Translations under genes and position numbers: made by a program
Assembly: GCA_019722365.1 (NCBI GenBank)
Contig: JADFUC010001683.1
Span: 2,294,001-2,358,000 of the forward strand
Reading direction: 5' to 3'
Source of the DNA: Lithospermum erythrorhizon
Lineage: Eukaryota; Streptophyta; Magnoliopsida; Boraginales; Boraginaceae
Length of the DNA stretch: 64,000 nt
Part shown: positions 11,101-23,660 of the stretch, one piece after another
Position numbering within the stretch: the stretch's first letter is position 1
How the letters are laid out: each line of letters begins with the position of its first letter
The notes under the pieces: model-generated
The model's database searches: none
Seen by the model: only the letters and a program-made list of their open reading frames with translations
Told to the model about the DNA's origin: nothing

Positions 11101-14100
11101 GATAAAATCATATATGAATAATAGATGTTAAATTAAGGTGTCATGAAAAAAAAATCTTTTCTTTTTCTTAGTTGGAGGAAAATAGATGAAATATTTAAAT
11201 TGAAGATCTTTCATCTTTTGAAACTAATGATCTATTCATCAATTATAATTTTATTTGATTGATTATTATTCGAATAATATAATTTTGGATGTTATATTAC
11301 TAATATTTAATAAAAAATATTATTAGCTACCTCAAGACATATAGTATTTAAGTTTATAAAAACTTATTATTTTTATTGAATACTTATTAATAATAATACA
11401 TTAATAATTTAAATGATATTATTAATAAGTATATTTTGAAATAAAATATACTAGAAAAAAAGAAATAGTATCTACAAAAAGCAACCCGGCCTTATAAAAT
11501 TGGATATTACATCTTTAAAAAAATAAATATTTAATCATCGTGATTTTTATCGTAATTTTTCATCTTATATTTAACGAGTTATTTCCTGCGGATCAAAGTA
11601 TATCCCTTCAAAAACTAAAAATATTATTTAAAAAAAATCGGCGGAGTGTGGTGCTTGCCATTACTCTTAGAATGAATTCAAAATAAACATAAAAAATATA
11701 TCAAATATTTAAAAAATCAATTGCATGTCGTACATCGCACGTTTCTTTTACCACTACAAAAAAATGTTCAAATGAGTATCTCAAAAAAACATTGTTCAAA
11801 ATAATGAAAAATTCAGCTTTAAAATAAATAAAAGTGGATGTTTTGTATTTCTTTGTATATTCTTTGTAGTTCTAGCCCTTGATTTTTATATTGATTGAGT
11901 TTTGTTCTTCACCGTTTGATGTTTTATGTTGCATTATTTTATTTTATTTTTATTTCGAATTAGCTAAGAAATTTAATTTTTTACTAAAATCTATATAATT
12001 CTCTCCTCTTGTGCTTTCATGATAAATATCAGTTTTTATTATAAAAAGCTATCGACCTAATATATATTCATATTCATTTAGGAGGTAATATTATTTTTAA
12101 GATTTTCATGTGTTCACCCTTAAAAGCATGTCTTAAAGCTTATAATAAATCATCTTATATGTTCTAACATATTTATTGTGTGTGAGTCTTCTCCAATAAA
12201 TATTTTACACATGAAACCTAGCTAATATCAGGTGCGCACATGCATGGATAAGGTAAGTTTTGATTGTGATACCATGTTGATTGTATCCTAAACTCAATTT
12301 ATAGTCAGGAAAAAACCTAAGACCTTAATAATTTACATAGAAAGCCTTAATGAATGCAATAACACATGACTCCTAAAAAAGTACCTTAGGGGTGTTTAAC
12401 TAAACATGCACACAAAAAAAGTGACCATTTTCAATCTTCTAAGTATATATAGCATATTCTTGTTTCACAAAAATTGACATTGTGGATAAGAAATCTAGTA
12501 GTCTAGAATGGATTTATATTGACAAATTTATCTTATTTGCTTCTATTTGTAGTATGCTTCATGCTATTAGATTCAAAGATGGAAAAGCAACATATGTATC
12601 ACGTTATGTTCAAACCTCACGATATCTACAAGAGCATGCTTATCAAGCCTCTCAATTTTTCAAGGTAAAAATAATGATAATAGATGAGAGTTTAACATGG
12701 CTATATATATATATATATACTGTAGTAGGCAGGTTTTGCAATGTAAATTAATATTTGTTAATATTATTGGGCCAATTATTAGAGGCTTATTAACTTAACC
12801 CAACCTTTAACAACCCACTTAATACTAAGACCTAAACCTAAACCTAAACCTAATCCTATATTATTACTGTAAAATAATACTCCCTATTATAAGTACTGTA
12901 AAATTCAATCAAATTTTCAAATCAGCAGCATCATTGTGTGAAAGTTGCAAGACCCAAGTAATTTTATAGAAATCGAAGCATATTATAAATTTGTTGTTGG
13001 ATCATTTTTAAAATTTTATTAACATTTTGGATTAAATTTCATAAATATTTTTTATTCCATTGGCAGTATGGAGATTTATCGGGGTCATTTGGATTATTCG
13101 CATATTATTTGCACTTACTTAGAGGAGAACTTGGAGAGTTGGTTATGTCATATGGTTTCGCAAATGGTATGATATATACTCTTGTATTATTGTAAACAAT
13201 TTGTAGAGCACTCATTTGTTGCAACATACAATTATTTGAGTTGTTTTATATATTGCTTCTCTAAATTGAGTTTGAGGACTCAAGCCGAGTTACCATCTTA
13301 TAAAATAATGCAGCCGATACGGGTCTCATATATCATAATGGAATGCTTATGGCTCTTCAGGACTTTGATAAGCCATGTAAGTTTTGTAAATTATTTAATA
13401 TCACGAGTTATTAGAGCGGAATTCATTTTTCGAGAATTAAAAAAACAAAAATAAAATTAAAATCTTATTGTTAGTGTATCTTAATTGATTAAATAACTAG
13501 CTTATTTAGTTATTGGCATGAAACATTGTTTTTTTTTTCTTTGTAGACGTTATAAAAGTTTTAGAAAATGGAGATTTGCAAACTCTTGGCATCAACAGTT
13601 ACAATAATAAATTAACAAGCAATTTTACACCGCATCCAAAGAAGGATCCTGAGACAGGTAAGATAATATTCTCATATATCAGGTGACACGTAACATGATT
13701 TTATGTTGTGCGATCAAATGGTGTGTATTAATTTGAGCCTAAACGTCTGCGGGTTGATGAACTTATTTGAGATAGTAAGTACAAAATGTTATAGGAATAA
13801 GATATTATGAAGATCGTTCATATCAATATTGAACCACAACTTTATATTTGTTCTTATATGTATATTGGGGATTTGATGTACTGGTTAGACACTCACTTGT
13901 AAGGTAAATGTCAAATTTTGACGGTCAAATTTTTTTTAAAAAGAAATAATTGTTTGTACATATTGCCTTTATTGTGGATATAATAAATTTTGACATGTGA
14001 TTTTTAAGTGTTTCAATGTGAGATAGTAATATAAATGAGGATTACACTATATATCAATGTCTCTAATAGACACCATATACTAGAACTTCATTGAGGGGGA

Positions 14101-16721
14101 ATTGTGTCTTTCTTTGTAGGAATTGTTCACATTTGGATCTTCAATTAAGGCACCATATACAATCTATAATGTAGTATCTAAAGATGGTATAATGGGTGAC
14201 CCAGTATCGATTACAACTTCTGGACCATCATACATGCATGATTTTGGTATTACAGAGAACTATGTAATATTTATGGACCTCCCATTTAATTTCGACCCAG
14301 AGGTTAGTATATATATTTTTGCAATAATGTGTATGCTATCCATTTATTATAAGAGGTAATAAAATAATAATTCTTGAATAAATTTTCTTCTTTTAGAATA
14401 TGGTAACAAGAAATGATTGGATATATCGTTTCGATACTACTAAAAAGTCACGTTTCGGTGTCCTACCCCGCTACTCAAAGAATGAAGAAGGAATCAAATG
14501 GTTTGAGTTTGATGAACCATTTTATATATTTCACAACGGTAACTTGCAAGCTTTTAGCTTTTAAAAATATCTGTTTTTGTTTGGGATTTTTTATATTCAA
14601 TTATTTAAACTAATTTGTTAGACTATCACAAGTAATCTACAATAGTATATCAATTTGGACCTTGAGAAATTGTCATCTTACTTTGAAAGTATCTAGTAAA
14701 ACTAATCAGATTTTTTTTTTAAAATCCATAGATTATATAAGAATTATTGAATCTTCAAAGATAACAAATTGTGTAAGATATATATGCCTCTATAAAAAAG
14801 ATTATTTTGTTTTTCACTAATCTAAATAGATTATTATTTTTAGTTCTTATAACAATGACGGCCTTTAATTTTATTTATTCATTTTCTCGAACGTTATTAT
14901 ATCTAGCAAATGCTTGGGAAGATGGAGAAGGAAATGCTATTCTGATAAGTTGTGTGATGAAGCGTGAAGTCGAGCATATTGGTCATCATATGTCGTTCAT
15001 ACCTCCTATGTTTTATAGTGCTTCTACACCTGGATTGAAAGGGACGCAACTTGAATTTCCACAATTGTGAGATGATCTATCTGAACTTTATGGAGTAGTT
15101 TAGTTTGTATTTTATGAAAAATGTGTTTGAATTTAAATATTTTTCATATATACTTTCATTATATGCTCATAGATGTATATAATAACTAAATACATTCGTT
15201 TAGGTTCAAGTTCACATTCAACATGAAAACTGGCAAATGTTATCAAGAACAATTGTCAACATCATTTGTTGATTATCCTAAGGTGAACGAGAGCCACCTT
15301 GGAAGGTACCAACTTCTACAAAAATTAATTTTCTTATTCTTGTTGTAATTTCTTTATCTAGAGTTAATAATTTATATATTAATAAACCTTGAGTTTAGTT
15401 TAGAGTTGTCTACCCGATACTTATTTTGTACTATGTATTTTTTCACTTAATAACATAGACAATAAAAAATTACACCCAAAATTTTAAATACATCAAAGTT
15501 TATGAAATATTAAACATTACAACATTATTTTCACTTAATCGATTATTAATTGACATATCGAACGCCATTACTACCTATATTACCCAACACAATACTAATA
15601 TTGAAAAACGTAGTGTTTTTTTTATTGCATAATCATAACACATTTTATATTATTATTAAATAAAATATATCTTAGTATTCACTTACATGAGATATACCGT
15701 ACTAACATGACTTATTGATTTAGAAAAACACGGTATATATATACAAGTAAGTTTGACAAATTATCATCGAAGATACCATCAATTGTCAAATTTGACTTGG
15801 AGGGGCAAGGAGCAAAGTCATTAGAATCGAAACTAGACTATGGAGGAAATACATATGGGTCTGAGGTTGTTTTTGTTCCATCCGTTCAAACTGATCGCCC
15901 CTTAGAAGAAGACGATGGCTACTTGCTATCCTTTGCGCACGATGAGCACACTGAGTACGTACCTAACTTCCATGTTTATTACTCATCATTTCGTATTAAT
16001 ATAAATAATTTTTTAGTCTAAAATTACTTTATTAATTATGTATGTAAATTTTCTCTTTCGCCTTTCATTAATTAAATTGAAGTAATTAGTACACTTTAAA
16101 ATGAAAAATGAACTTTATAAATACAAACATGTAAATATAATGGAAAAGTTGTTTTTTTTAAAAACAATCAAGTAATTTAAGACAAACCTTTTAATCTGAA
16201 CAATCTCATATTAATCTAAAGGGACTAAGGGAGTAAAGTTTCACGATTTAGATACTCATTTATTTACTGTAAGTTTTAGCTCTATAATAAATTTTAAACA
16301 ATTTAGACAAAATGGTATAAGCTTATTATTACACACAAAAAATAGAGTTTAGAGTAAATCCATTTCATTTAAAATTTCTAACAATTTAATTTATGTTTGC
16401 AACAAAAAATATATAGTTTCAATGTGATTTTGTTTGTTATATATATAAACTAATATCAATTAAACATTATGTGTAGCCTCTCATATGCATATGTTATATC
16501 CGCCCAAAAAATGGAAACTGTTGCTGTGATTAAGCTACCTAGTAGAGTTCCATATGGGTTTCATGCCACTTACATGACCGAGGTTAGTATTTTAGTTCTA
16601 TTATGCTAAATAATCTGTATAATTTTCAATTTTTTTTAATGATTTTATCTCTTATACTCACTACTTTGAACTTCAATCTGAGCAGAGGGAAATTCAAGGG
16701 CAGATATCAAACTTGGCATAA
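8148..16721 (+). CDS. CCD1: Carotenoid cleavage dioxygenase, CCD1-like (15 exons)
   Basis: Encodes a non-haem iron dioxygenase (RPE65/CCD family) that cleaves carotenoids or apocarotenoids. Exons: 8148-8309, 8838-9080, 9717-9787, 10121-10135, 12553-12664, 13067-13166, 13314-13376, 13547-13657, 14120-14302, 14397-14538, 14907-15066, 15204-15305, 15724-15954, 16477-16582, 16686-16721. The product is about 612 residues if exon 9 is in frame. The four iron-binding histidines are all visible: FTPHP (about 285), YMHD (333), IFHN (400) and YGFHA (595), with the NAW and EEDDGY motifs. The many introns and CCD1-like wording ([20 protein letters not shown]) place it in the CCD1 lineage rather than the usually intronless CCD4/NCED group. 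No plastid transit peptide is evident, so a cytosolic site is inferred. A charged, Ser-rich N-terminus makes it longer than typical CCD1 (about 540). Phases agree at every junction except exon 8 to 9, which is two bases short. Confidence 0.88.
10121..10135 (+). other. 15-base microexon (exon 4) of the CCD1-like gene
   Basis: Flanked by TATGCAG upstream and GTTTAG downstream, it completes a split Trp codon and adds Met-Asp-Gly-Asp, the counterpart of the FDGDG motif of CCDs. The pseudogene has the same exon, also 15 bases, at 27078-27092 with Leu in place of Met. Conservation in both copies supports it as real. Confidence 0.75.
10286..11754 (+). mobile_element. Non-autonomous Helitron, copy A, in CCD intron 4
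   Basis: Starts with TC after an A (TCTAATGACATAACATATATAAAAG) and ends near TCGTACATCGCACGTTTCTTTTACCACT, a decayed version of the hairpin and CTAG end of copy B. The interior matches copies B and C throughout: TTACTAAAATGCC near the start, ATT-trinucleotide arrays in the middle, and GAAGATCTTTCATC later. It has no coding capacity. The pseudogene's intron 4 is only about 460 bases and lacks it, so the insertion (or its loss in the other copy) came after the duplication. Confidence 0.65.
12828..12853. repeat. Short telomere-like CCTAAA tract
   Basis: Four consecutive CCTAAA-type units in CCD intron 5. The plant telomere unit is CCCTAAA, so this is a six-base variant. It may be chance or a fossil of break repair. 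Confidence 0.4.
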
Positions 16722-17490
16722 GGCCTAGACAACAATCAAGAAATCATTTATGCATCTTTATCATTTCGTGTAATTATCAGTCATGTGTGTATACAATAAT
16801 TTATAAATAAATAATTCTCCGTATATGTATGAATGTATCTATCATACATGTTTCTTCACTGAAGGATAAATGAATATATATTGTATGTGTGTATGTAATA
16901 TATATATATATATATATATATTGTATGTAAAAAGTTCTTTTATTATTAGATTGATTCGACTGATTCAAAGTTTTCAATATTAATTTATCACATAAAAAAA
17001 ATTAAAGATGACCACTATGAATATTTGGTTTAAGATTAAATAACTTATATTTATTAGAGATGGATGGAGAAAATTCCGAATATTATTAGTATTAATTATT
17101 ATTATTACCACATATTAGTTTAGTAATAATTTGTGTATCAAAGTTACTATTATTACCATAAGTATTTTTGATATTATATTTATAAATAGGGGAGCTAGTT
17201 TGGTCATGTATTTCATGTATTTAAATTTGTGTATTATTGATGATGAGTTTATTGATATAGATTTAATTCTTCTATCATTCTTTATCGTAGTATTAAATGA
17301 AATTAGGTAGGGCATTTTTTCGCTACTCTCTTACATGTTCCTTTGTTGCACATTTTTTTCTTTTTCTTTCATCTGTGGGTAAACAAAACTCCGGTAATGG
17401 ATGATAGGGGATAACCTGTAGCGCCCTCACAAACACTCTAATCTTTCTCACTCCGCTATTAACCCCCGAAACTAGACCGTACTTATACTT
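16722..17490. other. 3' flank of the CCD1-like gene
   Basis: Contains the probable 3' UTR, with AATAAA-like sequence near 16805, a TA repeat (16897-16921) and AT-rich sequence. No further gene is seen before the copia remnant. Confidence 0.5.
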
Positions 17491-17499
17491 TTATTTAAG

Positions 17500-19615
17500 T
17501 TCAAGCGATAATCTGGAACTATTATTAATCTGATTACTTTTCTTGGTCACAATTATGATGAGTGGTCCAAATCTCTTCGTTTATCGTTTATTGCACGAAG
17601 AAATTCGGCTTTATTGATGGGTCCGTTATCGAGCCAATCGGCTTTAGTTACAGTTGCGATGTGGATTCTTAATACTATCGATATGTCTCTTGTAGAGGCC
17701 CATCCGTATTTCGAGGAGGCACGTCGGATTTAATGGACTATTCTCGATATTAAACCACGTGTGGGTAGTATTTGGGAAGCAACAATTGAAGAGCCACGCT
17801 TGTGAGTGTAGCCCAATTCGTATGTACGTGGCGGATTACTTTGGAAAATTGCGGCCTACGTGGGACAAATTGGCTACATATGATCCATTCCCTCACATGG
17901 TTGTGGTTTTGTGCATGTGACTTAGCCGAGAAGTTTCAACAAAAAGCAAAGACGTATTGACCGGCTTCATGAATTTAACTTTGTGGTATTTATGTGGAAA
18001 AGTTTGGGCGGCTTGATGCCGTTATTGTCTCGCGATCCCCTTTCTTTCTTGTCGTGCTTATGCGTGCCTATGCTCGGGAAGAGCAACTTCAGGCTTCCAA
18101 ACCTTCCGTCGTCTCGGATGTCGTCTTGACTATGGCGGTTCCACCTGCTTCACGAGGTACCTCTCGCTTTGATTCTCGTGTTAAATGTACTTATTGTCAT
18201 CGTTCGGGCCACGATGTGTCTTAACTTTGCTTTTCAGCGGGTTTTCGAGGATAGAAGTGGAAACTTGGGTGGTGTTAACGTGCAGGCGTGGCGAGGCAGT
18301 GGTAGTTGGTGTCGTGGCCGTGGTAATCTCGTCCGGTGGTTAGGAGGGGATTGGTTGGTGTGTCTTAAATCCGATGTTCCGGTGAAACGCTGGATGGGTT
18401 GTCAAATACGTGATGGCGAAACTTATTTCCGCCAGGGTAATTCCGATATTAATTACTGGCCAGTAGAAGTTGTTTATAAACAATGGATTATTGATTACGA
18501 TTGCCTCGAATGCGTATTCGCAGTGACTTGAGTTTATTAGCCGTTGTGTCGATATAAGCGGCGAGGGTTATCCGGTCGGCCTTCCGGACGGACAAATTTC
18601 TAGAGCTATTAAACGTGGTAATGTGTATCTTTCTTCCCAGTACATTAATTCACGTGATGTCTGTATGGCACCTCGAGTTTACCTGCAATTTGATTTTTGT
18701 GACCCACGATTAGCCGATTCTCTCGGTGTGTGATTAAATTTAAGAATGGTTGCATTATACGAGAGGACCCCGCATCGAGGGAGCACGATTGGGCTCGGTG
18801 GCGGCAGGGCGGACTTTACTACTTTTTGCGGTATTCACGATGCAGTTTGTTACGTATGGGAAAGGCGGCTCGGTTATGGCATCGGCGGCAGTGATCCGCC
18901 AGTTGAGGAGTAGTTGAGGCCTACCTTTTCTTTCAATTGCATCGGGTTGTCGAATAAAGCTTTTGTATAGTGTGTCATCGGGCTAAACCTTCTCGAGTTC
19001 TTTCATTAATAGTGAACATAAGGCCACTTTCGTTGTTTTTGAATTGATTCATTGTGATACATTGAGGACCCTATATCTGATATCTTCTTGTGGTGTTAGA
19101 TATTTTTTGACAATAGTGGATGACTTTTCTCGTGATGTTTGGATATTTTTACTAGTTGATAAAACTGAGGTTTCCAAATATTTTATCCAATTCTTTGTGA
19201 TGGTTGATCGCCAATTTCATGCTAAGGTTTGGAAATGATGCCAGTGATAATGAGTGCGGAATTTTTTGTCTTCCACGATTATTTTTCCACTTTCGAGGGG
19301 AATCGCTTTTTCAAACTTCGTGTGTTGGTACTCCTCAGCAGAATGGGAGAGTTGAGCGTAAGCATAGACATATTGAATGGCAGGGCAGGTAACTTTGAGG
19401 TTCCAGGCTAATTTGCCTATCCAATTTTGGGGTGAGTGTATCTTAACAGCTGGGTATTTAATTAATCGTACTCCCTCCAGTGTGTTAAAGTTTAAGTCGC
19501 CTTATGAAGTGTTACATAATGGCGCCCGTCTACTGCAATTCACGGGTCTTTTACAGTTGGTTAGCCTTGGCTTCATGACCAAAAATCTCGATTGGATAAT
19601 TTCATAATTAAGTAA
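17500..19615 (+). mobile_element. Decayed Ty1/copia retrotransposon (gag and integrase parts)
   Basis: Reading across frames gives, in order: a gag start with NYDEWSKSLRLSFIARRNS (about 17550); a CCHC zinc knuckle (CTYCHRSGHDVS, 18187-18222) that hits a stop before its last Cys; a GAG-pre-integrase end (CHRAKPSR, about 18975); the integrase core (LIHCDTLR, then YFLTIVDDFSRDVWIFLL, 19040-19180); GTPQQNGRVERKH (19330-19370); and the [10 protein letters not shown]...SPYEVLHN end (about 19460-19520). These are copia hallmarks. Stops and frameshifts are frequent, reverse transcriptase and RNase H are missing, and no LTR pair was found. It sits between the two CCD copies. Confidence 0.8.
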
Positions 19616-20458
19616 TTAAATCGTTGTATTTTGAGGGCACCCCGCCATGGGAAAAGGGTGGAGAGATTGAGAAGGCATATTTGGCCTTGATTTCCGTTAA
19701 CTTTCGAAATATGCCTTCGTGGCTCCGGATCAATTTTTTTATCCTTAGCTGAAATGGTGTCAAATTTGGCCTTGATTAATCATAACTGTGTGAAATGATC
19801 ACCGATTAACACCCATTTGATCTCGTATGGATAGTCTAAGGATGCATTGTATTGTATAGGTAGTGATCCCTACTCGCCCATTATGATAGCCATTCAATGT
19901 ATGTTTTTAATGTAGCATGGCGAAAAAAAAAAAGATTTTGAAGAAAGAAAGAAGGAGAGGGTGAAGGAAGAGAGAAAGTAAGAAGAAAATGAGAGAAAAA
20001 GTCGATGGACATGATGGCGCGAGAGAGAAAAATGACATATAAAAAATGATGTTTAAGATATTTTTCATAAAGATATAATTTGCTGATATTAATGAAATAA
20101 AAACCAAACTAGTACATTCTTCAAAATTTTTGCATTGACTTCGTGGTATTTAACCAAATTTCCTAGAAGGAGGATATAAATGTAAGGTAGCTTCATACAA
20201 TTGTTTTTTGTTAAACTTTTTCTCTCATTTTTGGTCATCGCCGGTTTAGGTGGTACATGTCTCGATGTTTTTGTGAAGAGACTCCGCATAAGTGAAGTTG
20301 TGAGGCTCAATAGTATCTGGCTTGTAGCCACTGTCTTATGTAAAGAGATAACAAATGTGAAATACATTGTATTTTCTTCAGTAAATAATAAGCATATTTG
20401 TGGAAGTTGTTTCGATTGCTTAAATATTAAAATCACGGTGTTTGGTTGTTTATATTAA
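19616..20458. other. Intergenic, no gene recognised
   Basis: Includes a purine-rich stretch (19920-20010, GAAAGAAGGAGAGG-like). Open frames on both strands at 20089-20458 overlap each other and show no domain. This may include the unrecognised 3' part of the copia element. Confidence 0.4.
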
Positions 20459-22049
20459 CTAGTAAAAGAGCGTCGCGATGCGCGGCAATGCAATCGATTT
20501 CTCAAATATTTGATAAATTTTTTGTTCATTGGGAATCATTCTAAAATTGTGTAAAAAACTTACACTCCTTTTTAATTAATATTTTTATTTTTTGAATGGA
20601 TAATGTGATTCTAGGAATAACTCTTAAATACTAAAGAGATTGAAAAATTTGATAAATACGATGATTAAATATTTTTTGAGATCCCATTAATATCAATTTT
20701 ATATAGCATTAGGGGATAATATTTGATTTTGTTTTCTAATTACATTTTATTTTAAATATAATTTTATTATTAATACTGCTTAAATTATTCATAAATATTA
20801 TTATTAATACATATTCAGCAAAATAGTAAGTTTTATAAAGCTTGATAATATATGTCAACCGGTATGTCATAATATTTTTTAGTAATTCATCATGCTACTG
20901 TAACATTCAAAATTATTATTTTGAATAATAATCAATCAAACACAATTATACTTGGCTAGAATATATAATTTGAGCACAAAGGTGAAAGATCTTCAATTTA
21001 AACATCTCATTTCTTTTCCTCGACTAAAAAAAAGAAACTAATTTTTTTTACATGACCGCATTAATGCATATTGCAGACCTCACCGATTGCCGTCAGCTAT
21101 GAGACATATTATATATAATGATAATATTGAGAAAATGATTTGGTATTCGGCTTGTGTGTTTTACTTTATGATTTTTTATCACATAAAGTTGAGATAAGAT
21201 TAAAATTTGTTATGACATGGCTATGTCAAATGAGTTGGGATTTTCGATTGTGCGCCGATCTTGTACATGGAGTGGTGAAAATAATATATTGGGAACCACA
21301 ATACTTTCGTACATGACTTTATCATTATTTGTTCATGAGCTAAAATTATTTGTAGTTAACATCTATTATGATTCAAAGAGATAATTAATAATAATTCTAC
21401 CAAAAGCATATAAACTATAAAGATATGCTACATATTAATTTGTCAGTTGTAAATTGTGTCAAATATCCACGAATGTAATATTTGTAATCATATCCACGAA
21501 GTTGACATTTGTAATCAGTATTGAAAGATAGATATAGATCAACTATATCAAATTAACGAATATATTGACGAATTGCTCATCAATATAGTATCAAATTATT
21601 TGTTTTTATGTTAATTAAATTAGTATGATTTAAAAAATATAATTTAATTTTTTTGTGTCTGATATATAAAATTCATATGTTGGGAATTAAAATAATAATA
21701 ATAATAATTCCAAACCAAGCATATGATTATTTAACTAATACATATTATAATAATAATAACAGTTACACATAATAAAAAATAATAATTACACAAAGCATAT
21801 GATTATATATTTAACTAATACCAATTATAATAATAATAAAATAAGATTCTGCCTTAAAATATATTTACTATTTAATAGTAATTGAGTTTCTATTAAAACT
21901 CATGAATTATCCAATTAAGATTCTTGAAATTGACATAAGATTCTCTTTTTTACCTAACTTTTAGATTTTTAGAGATAAGGGTAATTTAGTAATTAATAAT
22001 ATGAAAATGGAAGAAACACAACCCTTGCACTTTTTATATATGTTAGTGA
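20459..22049 (-). mobile_element. Non-autonomous Helitron, copy B (best-preserved ends)
   Basis: Read on the minus strand it starts A|TCACTAACATATATAAAAAG and ends with a GC-rich short hairpin (GCCGCGCATCGCGACGC), about eight bases, then CTAG|T. That fits Helitron rules: 5' TC, 3' hairpin followed by CTRR, insertion between A and T, no target duplication. It is 1,591 bases with no helicase or Rep coding. Copies A and C share interior sequence along most of its length. Confidence 0.7.
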
Positions 22050-22169
22050 TTTCATATCCTTAATTTACTCAACTCAAATACAATCCTCTTTCGAAATTCC
22101 ATAATTTTACCTAATCAAATGATACCGAATTAGATACTGTAAAACAAAATCGGCTGACAAACTATAAAC

Positions 22170-22424
22170 ACAATCACCTACATGGTCTCGAATTATTCTT
22201 TTGGTTTCCTCATTGTATTTAGTTTACCTTGGACAACCTAATCTTTTCTCATTGAATTAATTGAAGATTAAGGGATCAATAATCACTATTTATTTGACTA
22301 ATGACATAGCCTTAATATGAAATCAAAGTTAGAGGATACTTTCAAGTCAGGTTTTTTAGGAAAACGAAATGTATTTACCAACATCGTCTAATCACCTATG
22401 AGGCCTGCAGCTATATATACACTC
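22170..22424 (+). promoter_or_regulatory. Promoter of the CCD pseudogene, cut off from its gene
   Basis: Matches the CCD1-like promoter through CTTGGACAACCTAATC, TAATGACATAG, AGGAAAACGAAATGTATTTAC and the TATA box (22411-22419). Immediately after the TATA box the sequence is interrupted by the solo LTR; the matching leader resumes at 25264. Confidence 0.75.
22420..22424. repeat. Target-site duplication (CACTC), left copy
   Basis: The same five bases recur at 25264-25268 directly after the element. The intact paralogue has a single uninterrupted stretch here. Confidence 0.8.
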
Positions 22425-23294
22425 TGTAACGACCCGCGGTGGTATGCAGGGTGAGAGTCGCCAAAATCGAACACGAGTCACCCGAACCATTAGGCTGGGT
22501 TTAAAGCCTAATTCGTTTCATCCAAAAAATGTGATCACAATTAAGTTTCCAAAATCAAAAGCCGATTTTTTAAAATTTATAATCCATCGGAGGTGATATC
22601 GAAGCGACAAACCCATATATATATACACAACTTTATCCCAAAGAAATAAAAAGTAATGCCGGCAGAGGCTCTGACGAATGATAAATGCAGTATCTGCGAA
22701 TACTGAAATAATGACAGCCGACGAAGGCTACAAAGTTTCAAAAGGAAAAATACAACAATCAAAACGATTGACAACACGTCAAATCAATTTGTGAGATCTA
22801 CGCCACCCGATGCTTTCGCTTTAGCCGCTCGGAACAAAACTCTCCAAGCGACCTTTTGACTCAGTGGCCGTCTGTCGACTGGCACAAATGAAATGCCGCT
22901 GATGCGAAAAGGGGTGTAAGCCCCTTGAGGCTTAGTGAGGCTTAACGGGGTGAACTTACTAGAAATGCAGACAGGTCAATCAATAATATAATAATTAAAA
23001 TATGAATAAAATACGCTATATCGAGGACACCTAAAAAGGTCATACAACATAATTCCGCTTGATCTCGGACACATAATACATGAAGATATAATAGAAGGTT
23101 AAAAGCTAAGCACACAATTTGAGAGAAAAGAAATGTGACTTCGACAACAACTAAAACTCTAGTCATCGGAGCCTCTTTATCTGCCGTATCACGCGTTATA
23201 CCATCCTACAATGCGCATATACTCGATCCATCTACTGCGGGAATGGACTAATCAACAATCACCTCGCACTTCACCGCGAGTATAAAGGCCAAAA

Positions 23295-23660
23295 CCGCAC
23301 TTATACACAAAGTATAAGGCACGCATGTGACTTATACACAAAGTATAAAGACACACTGTCAGCTCATTACACTAAGTCTGGTAGCGCGCTCTTTATACAC
23401 TAGAGTATAAGACACACACGCTCTTATACACTAAGTATAAGGCACACCGCCTTCTACAGTAGTATAGGGGCCACGTCGACGATACTACGGCAAAGTGATC
23501 GAGACTCATACGCTCTTATAGAAGTATAAAGGCAAACCATAGCGCTATACCGTAGTATAGGGCAGCGCCCGACGATGCACCGCAGTAGCGATCAAAAGAG
23601 AGTCATGCCGCTCTTTATGCCGAGTATAAGGCCAAACCCCATATACGTAGTATAGAGGTA
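23295..23660. repeat. Array of small hairpins in the solo LTR
   Basis: At least eight irregularly spaced copies of a stem-loop such as CTTATACACAAAGTATAAG (stem CTTATAC/GTATAAG), each followed by GGCAC- or GGCCAAA-like sequence. Some copies vary in both stem arms together (CTATACCGTAGTATAG), which keeps pairing. Confidence 0.6.
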
